Source of the DNA: JAVKSM01 sp039583705
GTDB taxonomy: Bacteria; Actinomycetota; Actinomycetes; Mycobacteriales; Pseudonocardiaceae
Assembly (NCBI GenBank): GCA_039583705.1
Contig: JAVKSM010000012.1
Location: 1-40,190 of the forward strand
Reading direction: 5' to 3'
Length of the DNA stretch: 40,190 nucleotides
Part shown: positions 1-6,855 of the stretch, piece by piece
Layout: each line of letters begins with the position of its first letter
Numbering within the stretch: position 1 is the stretch's first letter
Translations under genes and position numbers: made by a program
The notes under the pieces: model-generated
What the model was told of the DNA's origin: nothing
Databases searched by the model: none
Seen by the model: the letters and a program-made list of their open reading frames with translations, nothing else

Positions 1-489
1 GGCGACGTCGGCGGGGCGGTGCGCCACCTGCGCGGGCTCTCGTCGTCCAACGGCAGTGTCGGGACCGTCGGCTACTGCTCCGGTGGCCGACAGTCCTTCC
101 TCGCGGCGCTGAGCCTGCCGCTCGACGCGGCCGTGGACTGCTACGGCGCGTTCGTCGTCGGCACCCCGCCGGAGGGGATGCCGCTGCGGGTCGGGCCGCT
201 GGTGCGGCGCGTCGCCGAGCTGGGTTGCCCACTGCTGGGCCTGTTCGGCGCCGAGGACTCCCATCCCTCGCCGCAGCAGGTCGCCGAGCTCGACAAGGCG
301 CTCGCCGAGCACGGCAAGCAGCACGAGTTCCACGTCTACGACGGCGCGGGGCACGCCTTCTTCGCCGTCGACCGCCCGAGCTACCGTCCGGAGGCGGCCA
401 CTGCCGGGTGGGCCGCGATCGCGACGTTCTTCGGGCACCACCTCGCCTCGCCCCAGGCGGCCGCCGCCGCCGGCCCGGTGCCGGGCTGA
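1..489 (+). CDS. Dienelactone hydrolase family protein (5' truncated by the window)
   Basis: The reading frame is open from the first base, so the N-terminus lies outside the window. The visible 162 residues hold the C-terminal half of an alpha/beta hydrolase of the dienelactone hydrolase family. The nucleophile elbow is GYCSGG (Cys codon at base 76), the acid is the Asp of GAEDSHPS and the catalytic His lies in GAGHAFF, giving the family's Cys-Asp-His triad. Such enzymes hydrolyse dienelactones or other small esters in the cytoplasm, often in aromatic catabolism; the substrate cannot be read from sequence. The next gene starts 5 bases after the stop, so the two are probably cotranscribed. 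Confidence is high for the family and low for the substrate. Confidence 0.88.
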   Translation, partial: GDVGGAVRHLRGLSSSNGSVGTVGYCSGGRQSFLAALSLPLDAAVDCYGAFVVGTPPEGMPLRVGPLVRRVAELGCPLLGLFGAEDSHPSPQQVAELDKALAEHGKQHEFHVYDGAGHAFFAVDRPSYRPEAATAGWAAIATFFGHHLASPQAAAAAGPVPG

Positions 490-493
490 CCCG

Positions 494-1372
494 ATGGCCG
501 GCACGGCTGCCCGGACGGGTCTCTCGGCGTACCTGGCGGGTTGGGATCCGCCCGAGCAGGAGGCCGTCGACCCGCTGCCGGCCGAGCCGGCGGTCCGGTT
601 GGCCCGGCTGCTCGACGCGGAGCCACCGCACGGGGTGCTGCCCCCGCTCTGGCACTACCTGTACTTCCTGGACTGGCCGCCCTCCGCGGAGCTCGGTGTC
701 GACGGCCACCCGCGCGACGGGTGGTTCCTGCCGCCGGTGCCGGGGCGGCGCCGGATGTTCGCCGGCGGCCGCCTGCGGTCGGTGCGGCCGCTGCGCTGCG
801 GCGAGCCGGCGCGCCGCCGCTCCCGGCTGCTGCGTGCCGAGGTCAAGGCGACGCGCTCCGGGGAGCTGCTGTTCGTCACGGTGCGACACGGGATCAGCCA
901 AGGCGGTCGGGAGCTGGTCGTCGAGGAGCAGGATCTGGTCTACCGGCAGGGTGACGCCTTGCCGAGGCCGGCCGTCACCGGTGACGGCCCCGTCTCGGAC
1001 GCGCCGTGGCAACTGCCGTTCCGCGCCGACCCGGTGCTGCTGTTCCGGTTCAGCGCGCTGAGCGCCAACGCGCACCGCATCCACTACGACGCGCCGCACG
1101 CTGTGGCAGAGGGCTTCCCGGCGCTGGTCGTGCACGCCCCGCTGCTCGCCCTGCTGATGCTGGAGCTGCCCCGCCGGCACGCCCCGGACCGGGCGGTCAG
1201 CTCGCTGGACTACCGGGCGCGGCGCGTCGTGCTCGTCGACGAGCCGTGCCTCGTCGTCGGGACACCCGGGCCGGACGGCGCCGAGCTTGCCGCGCGTGGC
1301 GCCGACGGCGAGGCGTCGATGACCGGAACCGTCGGACTCGCCCCGACGACGGTCGCCGGAAGGCCCGGGTAG
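494..1372 (+). CDS. FAS1-like dehydratase / mesaconyl-C4-CoA hydratase-like hot-dog protein
   Basis: A 292-residue protein that starts at an ATG 5 bases after the hydrolase stop. The C-terminal part shows the hydratase-like motif NAHRIHYDAPHA followed by EGFPALVVHAPL, typical of double hot-dog acyl-CoA dehydratases (HTD2, or mesaconyl-C4/itaconyl-CoA hydratase relatives). The N-terminal part with WHYLYFLDWPP and RRRMFAGG is the usual first, non-catalytic hot-dog of this group. It probably hydrates or dehydrates an acyl-CoA. The nearby acyl-CoA dehydrogenase and TetR regulator point to a fatty or branched acid degradation cluster. The substrate is not determined by the sequence. Confidence 0.75.
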   Translation: MAGTAARTGLSAYLAGWDPPEQEAVDPLPAEPAVRLARLLDAEPPHGVLPPLWHYLYFLDWPPSAELGVDGHPRDGWFLPPVPGRRRMFAGGRLRSVRPLRCGEPARRRSRLLRAEVKATRSGELLFVTVRHGISQGGRELVVEEQDLVYRQGDALPRPAVTGDGPVSDAPWQLPFRADPVLLFRFSALSANAHRIHYDAPHAVAEGFPALVVHAPLLALLMLELPRRHAPDRAVSSLDYRARRVVLVDEPCLVVGTPGPDGAELAARGADGEASMTGTVGLAPTTVAGRPG

Positions 1373-1418
1373 GACGGCGGTGCTACGGGGACGCCATCGG
1401 CACGAAGGGCCTGGTCGG

Positions 1419-2576
1419 TCAGCCTGTGGCGCCGATCTCGCGGGCGACGACCATCCGCTGCACCTCGGACGTGCCCTCGCCGATCTCGAGGATTTTGGCG
1501 TCGCGGTAGAACCGGCCGACCGGGAGCTCGTTCATGAAGCCGTAGCCGCCGAAGATCTGGGTCGCCGCCCGGGCGTTGTCCATCGCGGCATTGGATGACA
1601 CGAGCTTGGCGATCGCCGCCTCCTTCTTGAACGGGTCGCCTCGCAGCATCCGGCTCGCGGCATGGTAGTAGGCCAGCCGCGCGGTGTGCGTGCGGGCCTC
1701 CATGTCGGCCAGCGCGAACTGGATGGCCTGGTAGGAGCCGATCGAGTGGCCGAAGGCGGCCCGCTCGCGGCTGTAGCGCAGGCACTCGTCGACGCAGCCC
1801 TGGGCGAGCCCCACCCCGAGCGCGGCGATCGCGATCCGGCCCTCGTCGAGGATCTGCAGGAACTGGGAGTAGCCCCGACCGCGCTCGCCGAGCAGGTTGG
1901 CCTCCGGCACGCGGGCGCCCACGAAGGACAGCTCCCGGGTGTCCGAGGCGTTCCAGCCCACCTTGGAGTACTTCTTGGACACCGCGAAGCCCGGGGTGCC
2001 GGCCGGTACGACGATCGCCGAGATCTCCTTGCGGCCGGCGGCCGGCGGTCCGGTCACGGCGGTCACGGTGACCAGCGAGGTGATGTCGGTGCCGGAGTTG
2101 GTGATGAACGCCTTGGTGCCGTTGACCATCCACTCGCCGTGGTCGAGCACCGCCGTCGTCGTGGTGGCGCCGGCGTCGGAGCCGCCGCCCGGCTCGGTCA
2201 GGCCGAACCCGGCCAGGCGCTCGCCGCTGCACAGCGGCGGCAGCCAGCGCCGGCGCTGCTCCTCGGAACCGAAGCGGAAGATCGGCATTGCGCCCAACGA
2301 CACCCCGGCCTCCAGCGTGACGGCCACCGAGGAGTCGACGCGGGCGAGTTCCTCCAGCGCCAGGCACAGCGCGAAGTAGTCCCCGCCCATGCCGCCGTAG
2401 TCCTCCGGGAACGGCAGGCCGAACAGGCCCATCCGGCCCATCCCCGCGACCAGTTCGTAGGGGAACTCCGCACGCTCGTAGAAGCCGCCGATGACGGGCG
2501 CGACCTGTTCGTGCGCAAACTCCTCCACCGTCTTGCGCAGTGCCTCGTACTCCTCGGGCAGCCGGTGGTCGAGCAT
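1419..2576 (-). CDS. Acyl-CoA dehydrogenase (short/medium-chain type)
   Basis: A 385-residue flavoprotein of normal family length. It has the N-terminal helical domain, the FAD/substrate segment GFGLTEPGGGSDAG with WMVNGTKAFITN, and the C-terminal segment GGYGFMNE followed by ILEIGEGTSEVQR. The Glu of GEGT matches the catalytic base of short- and medium-chain enzymes. It catalyses alpha-beta oxidation of an acyl-CoA with electrons passing to ETF. The gene is read convergently with the upstream hydratase gene (46-base gap) and divergently from the TetR gene. The AT-rich palindromic region between the two divergent genes suggests TetR control. The natural chain length is not readable from the sequence. 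Confidence 0.92.
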   Translation of the reverse strand: MLDHRLPEEYEALRKTVEEFAHEQVAPVIGGFYERAEFPYELVAGMGRMGLFGLPFPEDYGGMGGDYFALCLALEELARVDSSVAVTLEAGVSLGAMPIFRFGSEEQRRRWLPPLCSGERLAGFGLTEPGGGSDAGATTTTAVLDHGEWMVNGTKAFITNSGTDITSLVTVTAVTGPPAAGRKEISAIVVPAGTPGFAVSKKYSKVGWNASDTRELSFVGARVPEANLLGERGRGYSQFLQILDEGRIAIAALGVGLAQGCVDECLRYSRERAAFGHSIGSYQAIQFALADMEARTHTARLAYYHAASRMLRGDPFKKEAAIAKLVSSNAAMDNARAATQIFGGYGFMNELPVGRFYRDAKILEIGEGTSEVQRMVVAREIGATG

Positions 2577-2590
2577 CGTCGGGCTCCTGC

Positions 2591-2627
2591 GTTGTTAATA
2601 ATCACTAACAAAGCTGATGTTAACAAC
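2591..2627. promoter_or_regulatory. Candidate TetR operator with three related half-sites
   Basis: An AT-rich island in otherwise GC-rich DNA. TTGTTA (2592-2597) and TAACAA (2606-2611) form an inverted repeat with an 8-base spacer. A further TTAACAAC (2620-2627) mirrors GTTGTTAA (2591-2598). It lies between the acyl-CoA dehydrogenase start and the TetR start, where an autoregulatory TetR operator is expected. The sequence shows the symmetry; the binding is inferred. Confidence 0.6.
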
Positions 2628-2652
2628 GACTCACTCGTCGGGGCAAGCGAGC

Positions 2653-2665
2653 TAGCCTGTGCGCC
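2653..2665 (+). promoter_or_regulatory. Leaderless promoter -10 (TAGCCT, 7 bases before GTG)
   Basis: TAGCCT at 2653-2658 is followed by exactly 7 bases and then the GTG of the TetR gene. No Shine-Dalgarno sequence is present. This is the TANNNT-N7-start layout of leaderless actinobacterial mRNAs. Confidence 0.55.
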
Positions 2666-3241
2666 GTGACGGCTAGATCGACCTCCCGGCGGCAGGACAT
2701 CCTCGAGGCCGCGGCGCAACTCTTCGCCGCCCGCGGCTTCCACGGAGTGTCCATCGAGGATCTCGGGCGGGCGGTCGGGGTGACCGGTCCCGCGCTCTAC
2801 CGCCACTTCCCCGGCAAGGAGGGGCTGCTGGCCGCGGTGCTGCTCGACGTCAGTGAGCGGCTGGTCGCGCAGGGCAGCACGCTGCTGGCCGGGGCGGCGC
2901 GCCCGGAGGAGGCGCTGGACGCCCTGCTCACCGGACACATCGAGTTCGCGTTGTCCGAGCCCGCCCTCATCACCGTGCACGACCGGGAACTGGGCAACGT
3001 CCCGGAGCCGGAGCGGCGCCGGGTGCGCCGACTGCAGCGCCGCTACGTGGAGCAGTGGGTGAGCGTGTTGGGCCAGCTCTCGCGGGGCGCCGCGGTCTCG
3101 CGGTGCCGGGCGGCGACGCACGCCGTCTTCGGGCTGCTCAACTCGACCCCCCACAGCGCCGGTGGTCTCGACCGGGCGGAAATGGCGCAGTTGCTGTACG
3201 TCATGGCACATCGCGCGTTGACCGCGGCCGCCAGCGGGTAA
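2666..3241 (+). CDS. TetR/AcrR family transcriptional regulator
   Basis: A 191-residue protein. The N-terminal helix-turn-helix (about residues 8-52) has the TetR pattern: QDILEAAAQLFAARGFHGVS, then IEDLGRAVGVTGPALYRHF. The C-terminal part is a helical ligand-binding/dimerisation domain. In sequence style it resembles regulators of acyl-CoA catabolism, and it is divergent from an acyl-CoA dehydrogenase, so a fatty acyl-CoA ligand is plausible but inferred. The GTG start fits the leaderless -10 seen 7 bases upstream. The next gene follows after 10 bases. Confidence 0.92.
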   Translation: MTARSTSRRQDILEAAAQLFAARGFHGVSIEDLGRAVGVTGPALYRHFPGKEGLLAAVLLDVSERLVAQGSTLLAGAARPEEALDALLTGHIEFALSEPALITVHDRELGNVPEPERRRVRRLQRRYVEQWVSVLGQLSRGAAVSRCRAATHAVFGLLNSTPHSAGGLDRAEMAQLLYVMAHRALTAAASG

Positions 3242-3251
3242 GCCCGCGAAG

Positions 3252-4037
3252 ATGGACGACTGGTTACACGTGACGGTGGAGCGCACGCCGACCCCGGCGC
3301 TTGTCCGGCTGGTGGGAACGCTCTCGCTGCGCACCTCCGCATGCGCCGCGGCGGCGTTGCTCAAGGTGCTGCGGGACGCCGGCAGCGCCGTTGTCGACCT
3401 CTCCGGGCTGCGGTCGAGCTGGGACAGCGGAGTACTGGTCTTCCCGACCGTGCTCGAGGAGTGCGGCGGCTGGCCGGAGGCGAGGCTCGCGCTCTTCGGC
3501 GCCGGCCCCGGGCTGGCCCGGGCACTGCGGAGGAGCCGGGTGGCGGAGTTCGTGCCGCTGGCGGCGGGCCGGGAGGAAGCCGAAACCAGGCTGGCCCGGC
3601 GTCCGGACATCGTGCGGGTCCACTCGGTGCTGCCTGCCGCGCCCACGACTCCGGCGCAGGCCCGCGCCCTGCTGCGCCGGGTCGTCGCGGCATGGGGGCT
3701 GGAGGAGCACATCTGCCGGACGGCGGTGCTGGTGCTCGATGAGTTGATCAGCAACGCCGTCGAGCACGCGAGCACCAGCATGCGGGTGACCGCGACGTTG
3801 TGGCGAGCCTCGCTGCACGTGTCGGTACGGGACTTCGTCGCCGCCTTCGAGCCCTGGGATGGCACCCTGCCGGTGCTGGTGCCAGGGCTGCCCGTCAGCC
3901 GCGGCCGCGGGCTGGCGCTCGTCGCCGAGCTCGCCGAGGGCTGGGGCGTCACCCAGCACGCCGACGGCAAGACCGTGTGGGCGGTGCTGCCAGCGGACTC
4001 CGCCGTCGACAACGTCGTGCTGCTCCGCCATCCGTGA
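3252..4037 (+). CDS. STAS-domain and HATPase (RsbW-like anti-sigma kinase) fusion protein
   Basis: A 261-residue protein joining two partner-switch modules. Residues about 1-100 look like a STAS/anti-anti-sigma fold: a VVDLSGL strand-turn and WDSGVLV, where Ser59 sits at the place usually phosphorylated in SpoIIAA/RsbV proteins. Residues about 125-255 form a GHKL ATPase with the N-box DELISNAVEHA (163-173) and a glycine-rich SRGRGLALV (217-225), as in RsbW/SpoIIAB serine kinases. Normally these are separate antagonistic proteins; here they share one chain. No sigma factor lies next to it. It follows the TetR gene closely and ends in a hairpin. The partner is unknown. The fusion call is fairly sure for the kinase half and moderate for the STAS half. 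Confidence 0.78.
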   Translation: MDDWLHVTVERTPTPALVRLVGTLSLRTSACAAAALLKVLRDAGSAVVDLSGLRSSWDSGVLVFPTVLEECGGWPEARLALFGAGPGLARALRRSRVAEFVPLAAGREEAETRLARRPDIVRVHSVLPAAPTTPAQARALLRRVVAAWGLEEHICRTAVLVLDELISNAVEHASTSMRVTATLWRASLHVSVRDFVAAFEPWDGTLPVLVPGLPVSRGRGLALVAELAEGWGVTQHADGKTVWAVLPADSAVDNVVLLRHP

Positions 4038-4045
4038 GTGGCTTT

Positions 4046-4064
4046 CCTCGCCCCCGGGGCGAGG
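4046..4064 (+). terminator. Hairpin after the STAS-HATPase gene
   Basis: CCTCGCCCC (4046-4054) and GGGGCGAGG (4056-4064) form a perfect 9-base inverted repeat around one base, starting 8 bases after the stop codon. No T-run follows, so it would be a GC-rich actinobacterial-type terminator rather than a classical intrinsic one. Confidence 0.5.
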
Positions 4065-4183
4065 TCGCGCTGTCGATGACAGGGCCAGCTCGTTGACCCG
4101 TTGACCGCTGTGATCCATCTGCCGGTGGCGCTGCACCGATCAGCAGCGACGACCATCCCACCGGTTACCAAGCGGCCATCCAC

Positions 4184-4633
4184 TCATCGGCCGTCGACGG
4201 CAGCCGTAACTACCGCTCTTAGATCCTCGAGATCCCCTACGGCGAAGTTTGCCTCATAGACCACCTCGAATGCTCCATCGAGCGGGTCCGGTTCGAACGC
4301 GAAGGCCAAGGCGGCCGCGGCACGGGCCTTCGCGAACGCCGCCAAGTAGCGTTCCTGGGGTGCGGCACCCGACTCGACCTGATCTTGGATATTCCACGCA
4401 GCGTCGTCCAACTCCTCAGTGAGTGCCTCAACGGCACTACGCTCGGGAATGTCGCCCACCCGTCCAGCGGCGAGCGCTGACCTGGCTTCGGTAACTTGCG
4501 CCCCCTGCAGATCGGTCCTCTGCAGTGCAAGCTCGACGGCAGCTGTGGCGCCGCGCCGGCGCGCCGCATCGTCTGCGTGCTCAAGCAGGTCTACGAGGTC
4601 GGGAGCGACCTTTTTGAGGGCAAGTCTGGTCAT
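4184..4633 (-). CDS. Putative immunity protein to the upstream deaminase-like toxin
   Basis: A 149-residue soluble, probably all-helical acidic protein with no signal peptide or membrane segment. I do not recognise its family. Its ATG overlaps the stop of the toxin gene by 4 bases (ATGA at 4630-4633), the tight coupling usual for toxin-immunity pairs. Its base composition is visibly less GC-rich than the flanking housekeeping genes, as is that of the toxin tip. The immunity role is inferred only from position, size, overlap and shared composition. It could instead be an unrelated accessory gene. Confidence 0.6.
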   Translation of the reverse strand: MTRLALKKVAPDLVDLLEHADDAARRRGATAAVELALQRTDLQGAQVTEARSALAAGRVGDIPERSAVEALTEELDDAAWNIQDQVESGAAPQERYLAAFAKARAAAALAFAFEPDPLDGAFEVVYEANFAVGDLEDLRAVVTAAVDGR

Positions 4634-5898
4634 GGCACCTTCGGTTGAGTAGCTGGCACCTTCAATGGGGTGGCCGGTGAGGCTCCGGCACCTTCTATCG
4701 TCTGGGCACAGGACGGACAGATCGGGCGACCCGCCCCGACGGTAATCGGCTCGATTCCATTCCCTGACATGTATGATACGATATCATCCTCGGCATGGCC
4801 AAGACCGCCAGCAACCTCTTCATCCTCCGTGACGGCTGCCCGGACCGCGGGTCGAAGGTAGCCATTCGGCTCACTTGTTCCGATCACCGTTCTGACGGTT
4901 CCGGTCTCATCGATTCCTTTTCCGACACCCATCGTCACGCGGCCTCTGGAGCCGGCCGGCAGCAAATCCTGCAGTTCGGTGGCCCGACTCGCCGCCTGCT
5001 GCTCGAGCTCTACCTGGCTGATCGCTTCCCCGCCTCGCAGCGCCAGGCCGGCCTTGGCTCCGTAGCCGAGGGTGACCACGGCGAGCAGGTCCATGGCGAC
5101 GTCGGCCCAGGAGCCGTCGCCGGCCAGGGCGAGCATGAGGTTGCAGACCAGGGCCACGGCCGAGGCGAGCGCGGCCAGCCCGAGCAGGATCGGTGACAGG
5201 AAGTCCAGGAAGGGGATCCAGGAGATCGCCAGGGCGATCGTGCTCAGGACGGTGGCAACCAGCTCGGCGATGTGGGCGATGGCGTGGAGCAGGTCGGCGT
5301 GTTCGTGGACCCAGTTGGTGAACATGTCCCACCAGGAGTCCTTGAGCCCGTCGTGGTCGATGACCTCGGTGATCGCCCCGGCCGCCCGGCTCTCGGCCCG
5401 GTCGCAGTCCTCGACGGCGTCGGCAAGCTTGCGCTGGGCCGCGTGCAGGTCGGCGACGCCCTCGTCGTAGGCGTACTGCCGGCGCCGGTCGGCGGCGGCT
5501 TCTTCCGGGGTGGGCGGGCCGGCCGGCGGGTAGTTCGGCGGCCGGTTGGCCACCATGCTGGCCTGAGCCTGCTTGGCCTGCGCCAGGGCGGCGTCCGCCA
5601 GCGACTGGGCCTGGCGCAGCTCCGGGGCGTAACCGCGCAGCGCGCCACCCACGGTGGCATATCGGCCGTGAGCCTTGTCGAGTTGGCCGGCCAGATCGCG
5701 GGCCGAGCCGGCGAAGGTGCGCCCGGCGTCGGCATCCCACCCGTCGGAGCTGGCCAATCGGCGCAGATTGGCGGCCTGGCGGGTGATCTCCTCGGCTGTG
5801 TCGGCTGCCGACTTGGCGATCCGCTCGATCTCGTCGGGATCACCCGGCACGGGATCCGAGCCGGCCAGCGGCGACCAGTCGGTTGGCCGCCGACTCAC
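4630..5898 (-). CDS. Polymorphic toxin: WXG-like N-terminus, hydrophobic middle, deaminase-fold C-terminal tip
   Basis: A 422-residue protein with a GTG start overlapping the previous gene by 4 bases. Residues 20-110 are a helical WXG100-like region centred on SDGWDADAGRTF. Residues 118-140 are Pro-rich. Residues 206-260 are strongly hydrophobic (membrane or pre-toxin segment). Residues about 312-410 resemble the nucleoside/nucleic-acid deaminase fold of bacterial toxins: GHAEDDIV supplies His368 and Glu370, and RPICPSC supplies Cys394 and Cys397, the zinc His plus catalytic Glu plus CxxC set. The layout matches type VII-secreted interbacterial effectors. A predicted base-modifying activity follows from the fold; the target (DNA, RNA or free nucleotide) is unknown. 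The subfamily (SCP1.201/DddA, YwqJ, XOO_2897 or other) is not resolved by eye. Confidence 0.75.
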   Translation of the reverse strand: MSRRPTDWSPLAGSDPVPGDPDEIERIAKSAADTAEEITRQAANLRRLASSDGWDADAGRTFAGSARDLAGQLDKAHGRYATVGGALRGYAPELRQAQSLADAALAQAKQAQASMVANRPPNYPPAGPPTPEEAAADRRRQYAYDEGVADLHAAQRKLADAVEDCDRAESRAAGAITEVIDHDGLKDSWWDMFTNWVHEHADLLHAIAHIAELVATVLSTIALAISWIPFLDFLSPILLGLAALASAVALVCNLMLALAGDGSWADVAMDLLAVVTLGYGAKAGLALRGGEAISQVELEQQAASRATELQDLLPAGSRGRVTMGVGKGIDETGTVRTVIGTSEPNGYLRPAVRAAVTEDEEVAGGLGHAEDDIVSYMSGNGIEPITVGAGRPICPSCAQTIEGAGASPATPLKVPATQPKVP

Positions 5899-6209
5899 CG
5901 CGCCGCCCTCCCTCCACCCGGGGAGGAGTGCGCAGTCAGATCCTTGGCGAGCTCGGTGTCGGTGTGTTCATAGGCGTTGGCGCTGTCGATGGCCATCTTC
6001 TCGTGCGCCTCCACCGCGGCGAGGAGCCTGCCACGGTGGATCTTCCAGTTGTCGACGAACTCGCCCATCGCCTCCGACAGCTTGCCCGGGCCGAACACGC
6101 CGGCACCGGGGTTGTCGACCTCGGCGTGCCGCAGGGCGCCCCTGATCCGCTTCAGCCCCTCGCCGGTAGCCCGGATCAGCCCCAGATCGACTTTGAGATG
6201 GTCGCCCAC
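5895..6209 (-). CDS. WXG100-like small protein, first gene of the toxin cassette
   Basis: A frame extends to 6305, but the likely start is the GTG at 6207-6209, because AGGGGAG lies just upstream on the minus strand. This gives 104 residues, the size of WXG100/ESAT-6-like proteins. The body is predicted helix-turn-helix with a PGAGVFGPGKLSEAM turn and an NWKIHR segment. It lacks the exact W-x-G signature. Its stop overlaps the toxin start (GTGA, 5895-5898). It may be a secretion partner or chaperone of the toxin. No ESX core genes are in the window, so export would depend on machinery encoded elsewhere. Confidence 0.6.
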   Translation of the reverse strand: MGDHLKVDLGLIRATGEGLKRIRGALRHAEVDNPGAGVFGPGKLSEAMGEFVDNWKIHRGRLLAAVEAHEKMAIDSANAYEHTDTELAKDLTAHSSPGGGRAAR

Positions 6210-6317
6210 TGCTCCCCTCGTGCTCCCCCCGCATCCCACACTGAAGCTCACACCCGCGTCGAGCATAGCTCCCAGCCCTGTCCCCCTGTCCAGCGCGAAC
6301 CTCACGTTCGGACCGGA

Positions 6318-6413
6318 GCTGGGCCATCCCGGGGTGCTCGGGCTCAGTCACCGCCCGCCACACCACCTCGACCGGCGCGTCGATCAGGATCTTCGGCTCG
6401 ATAATCAGCGCGA
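6318..6413 (-). pseudogene. Remnant of an SRPBCC/AHSA1 domain gene
   Basis: One minus-strand frame reads EPKILIDAPVEVVWRAV and then TEPEH, a characteristic opening of polyketide cyclase/AHSA1-type SRPBCC proteins. The similarity ends after about 30 residues and no complete gene can be assembled. It lies directly upstream of the WXG-like gene and beside another fragment. Confidence 0.5.
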
Positions 6414-6436
6414 GGCGAGCCAGCGGCAGGCCGAGG

Positions 6437-6760
6437 CTAGACGACCTGGGCCGGCTCGGGCTCGGTGACCGCCGCTGCGGCGAGCCCCAGCCAGCCCGCC
6501 GCGAGCCGCTGCACCGCCTGCTCCAGCCGCTCGGGTGCCAGCGTGAAGGGCAACCGCAGGAAGCGCTCGAAGGCACCGTCCACACCGAAGCGGGGACCGG
6601 CAGCGAGCGCAACGTCGTGGCGGCCCGCCGCCGAGACCAGAGCCGAGGACACCGGCGCGCCGAGGTCGACCCACAGGCACAGCCCGCCCACCGGCCGGTT
6701 CGGCCGCCAGGTCGGCAGGTGCGTCGAGAGCAGGCCGAGCCGGGAGCACCACCGGGCGTG
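6437..6760 (-). pseudogene. C-terminal remnant of a MocR/GntR-type aminotransferase-like regulator
   Basis: The minus-strand frame reads PVGGLCLWVDLG, then GRHDVALAAGPRFGVDGAF, then LRLPFTLAPERLEQAVQRL, and stops at 6437. This matches the extreme C-terminus of PLP-dependent class I aminotransferase domains found in MocR regulators. The pyridoxal-lysine region and the N-terminal helix-turn-helix are absent, and upstream sequence becomes unrelated before the acyl-CoA dehydrogenase stop at 6856. It is therefore a truncated relic of about 100 codons. Confidence 0.7.
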
Positions 6761-6855
6761 GGAGGTGTTCTGGGAGCTCCGACGGCCGTGGGAGCGGCGG
6801 TGTGAGAGGCCGCGAGCTGGCGACCGGCATCCCGATCCCGCGGGGCCAGCTACGG

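Noticed and set aside
2198..4183. A 661-codon minus-strand open frame
   Set aside because: It is antisense to TetR and the STAS-HATPase gene, low-complexity Arg/Ser/Pro-rich, with no domain; a GC-rich shadow frame.
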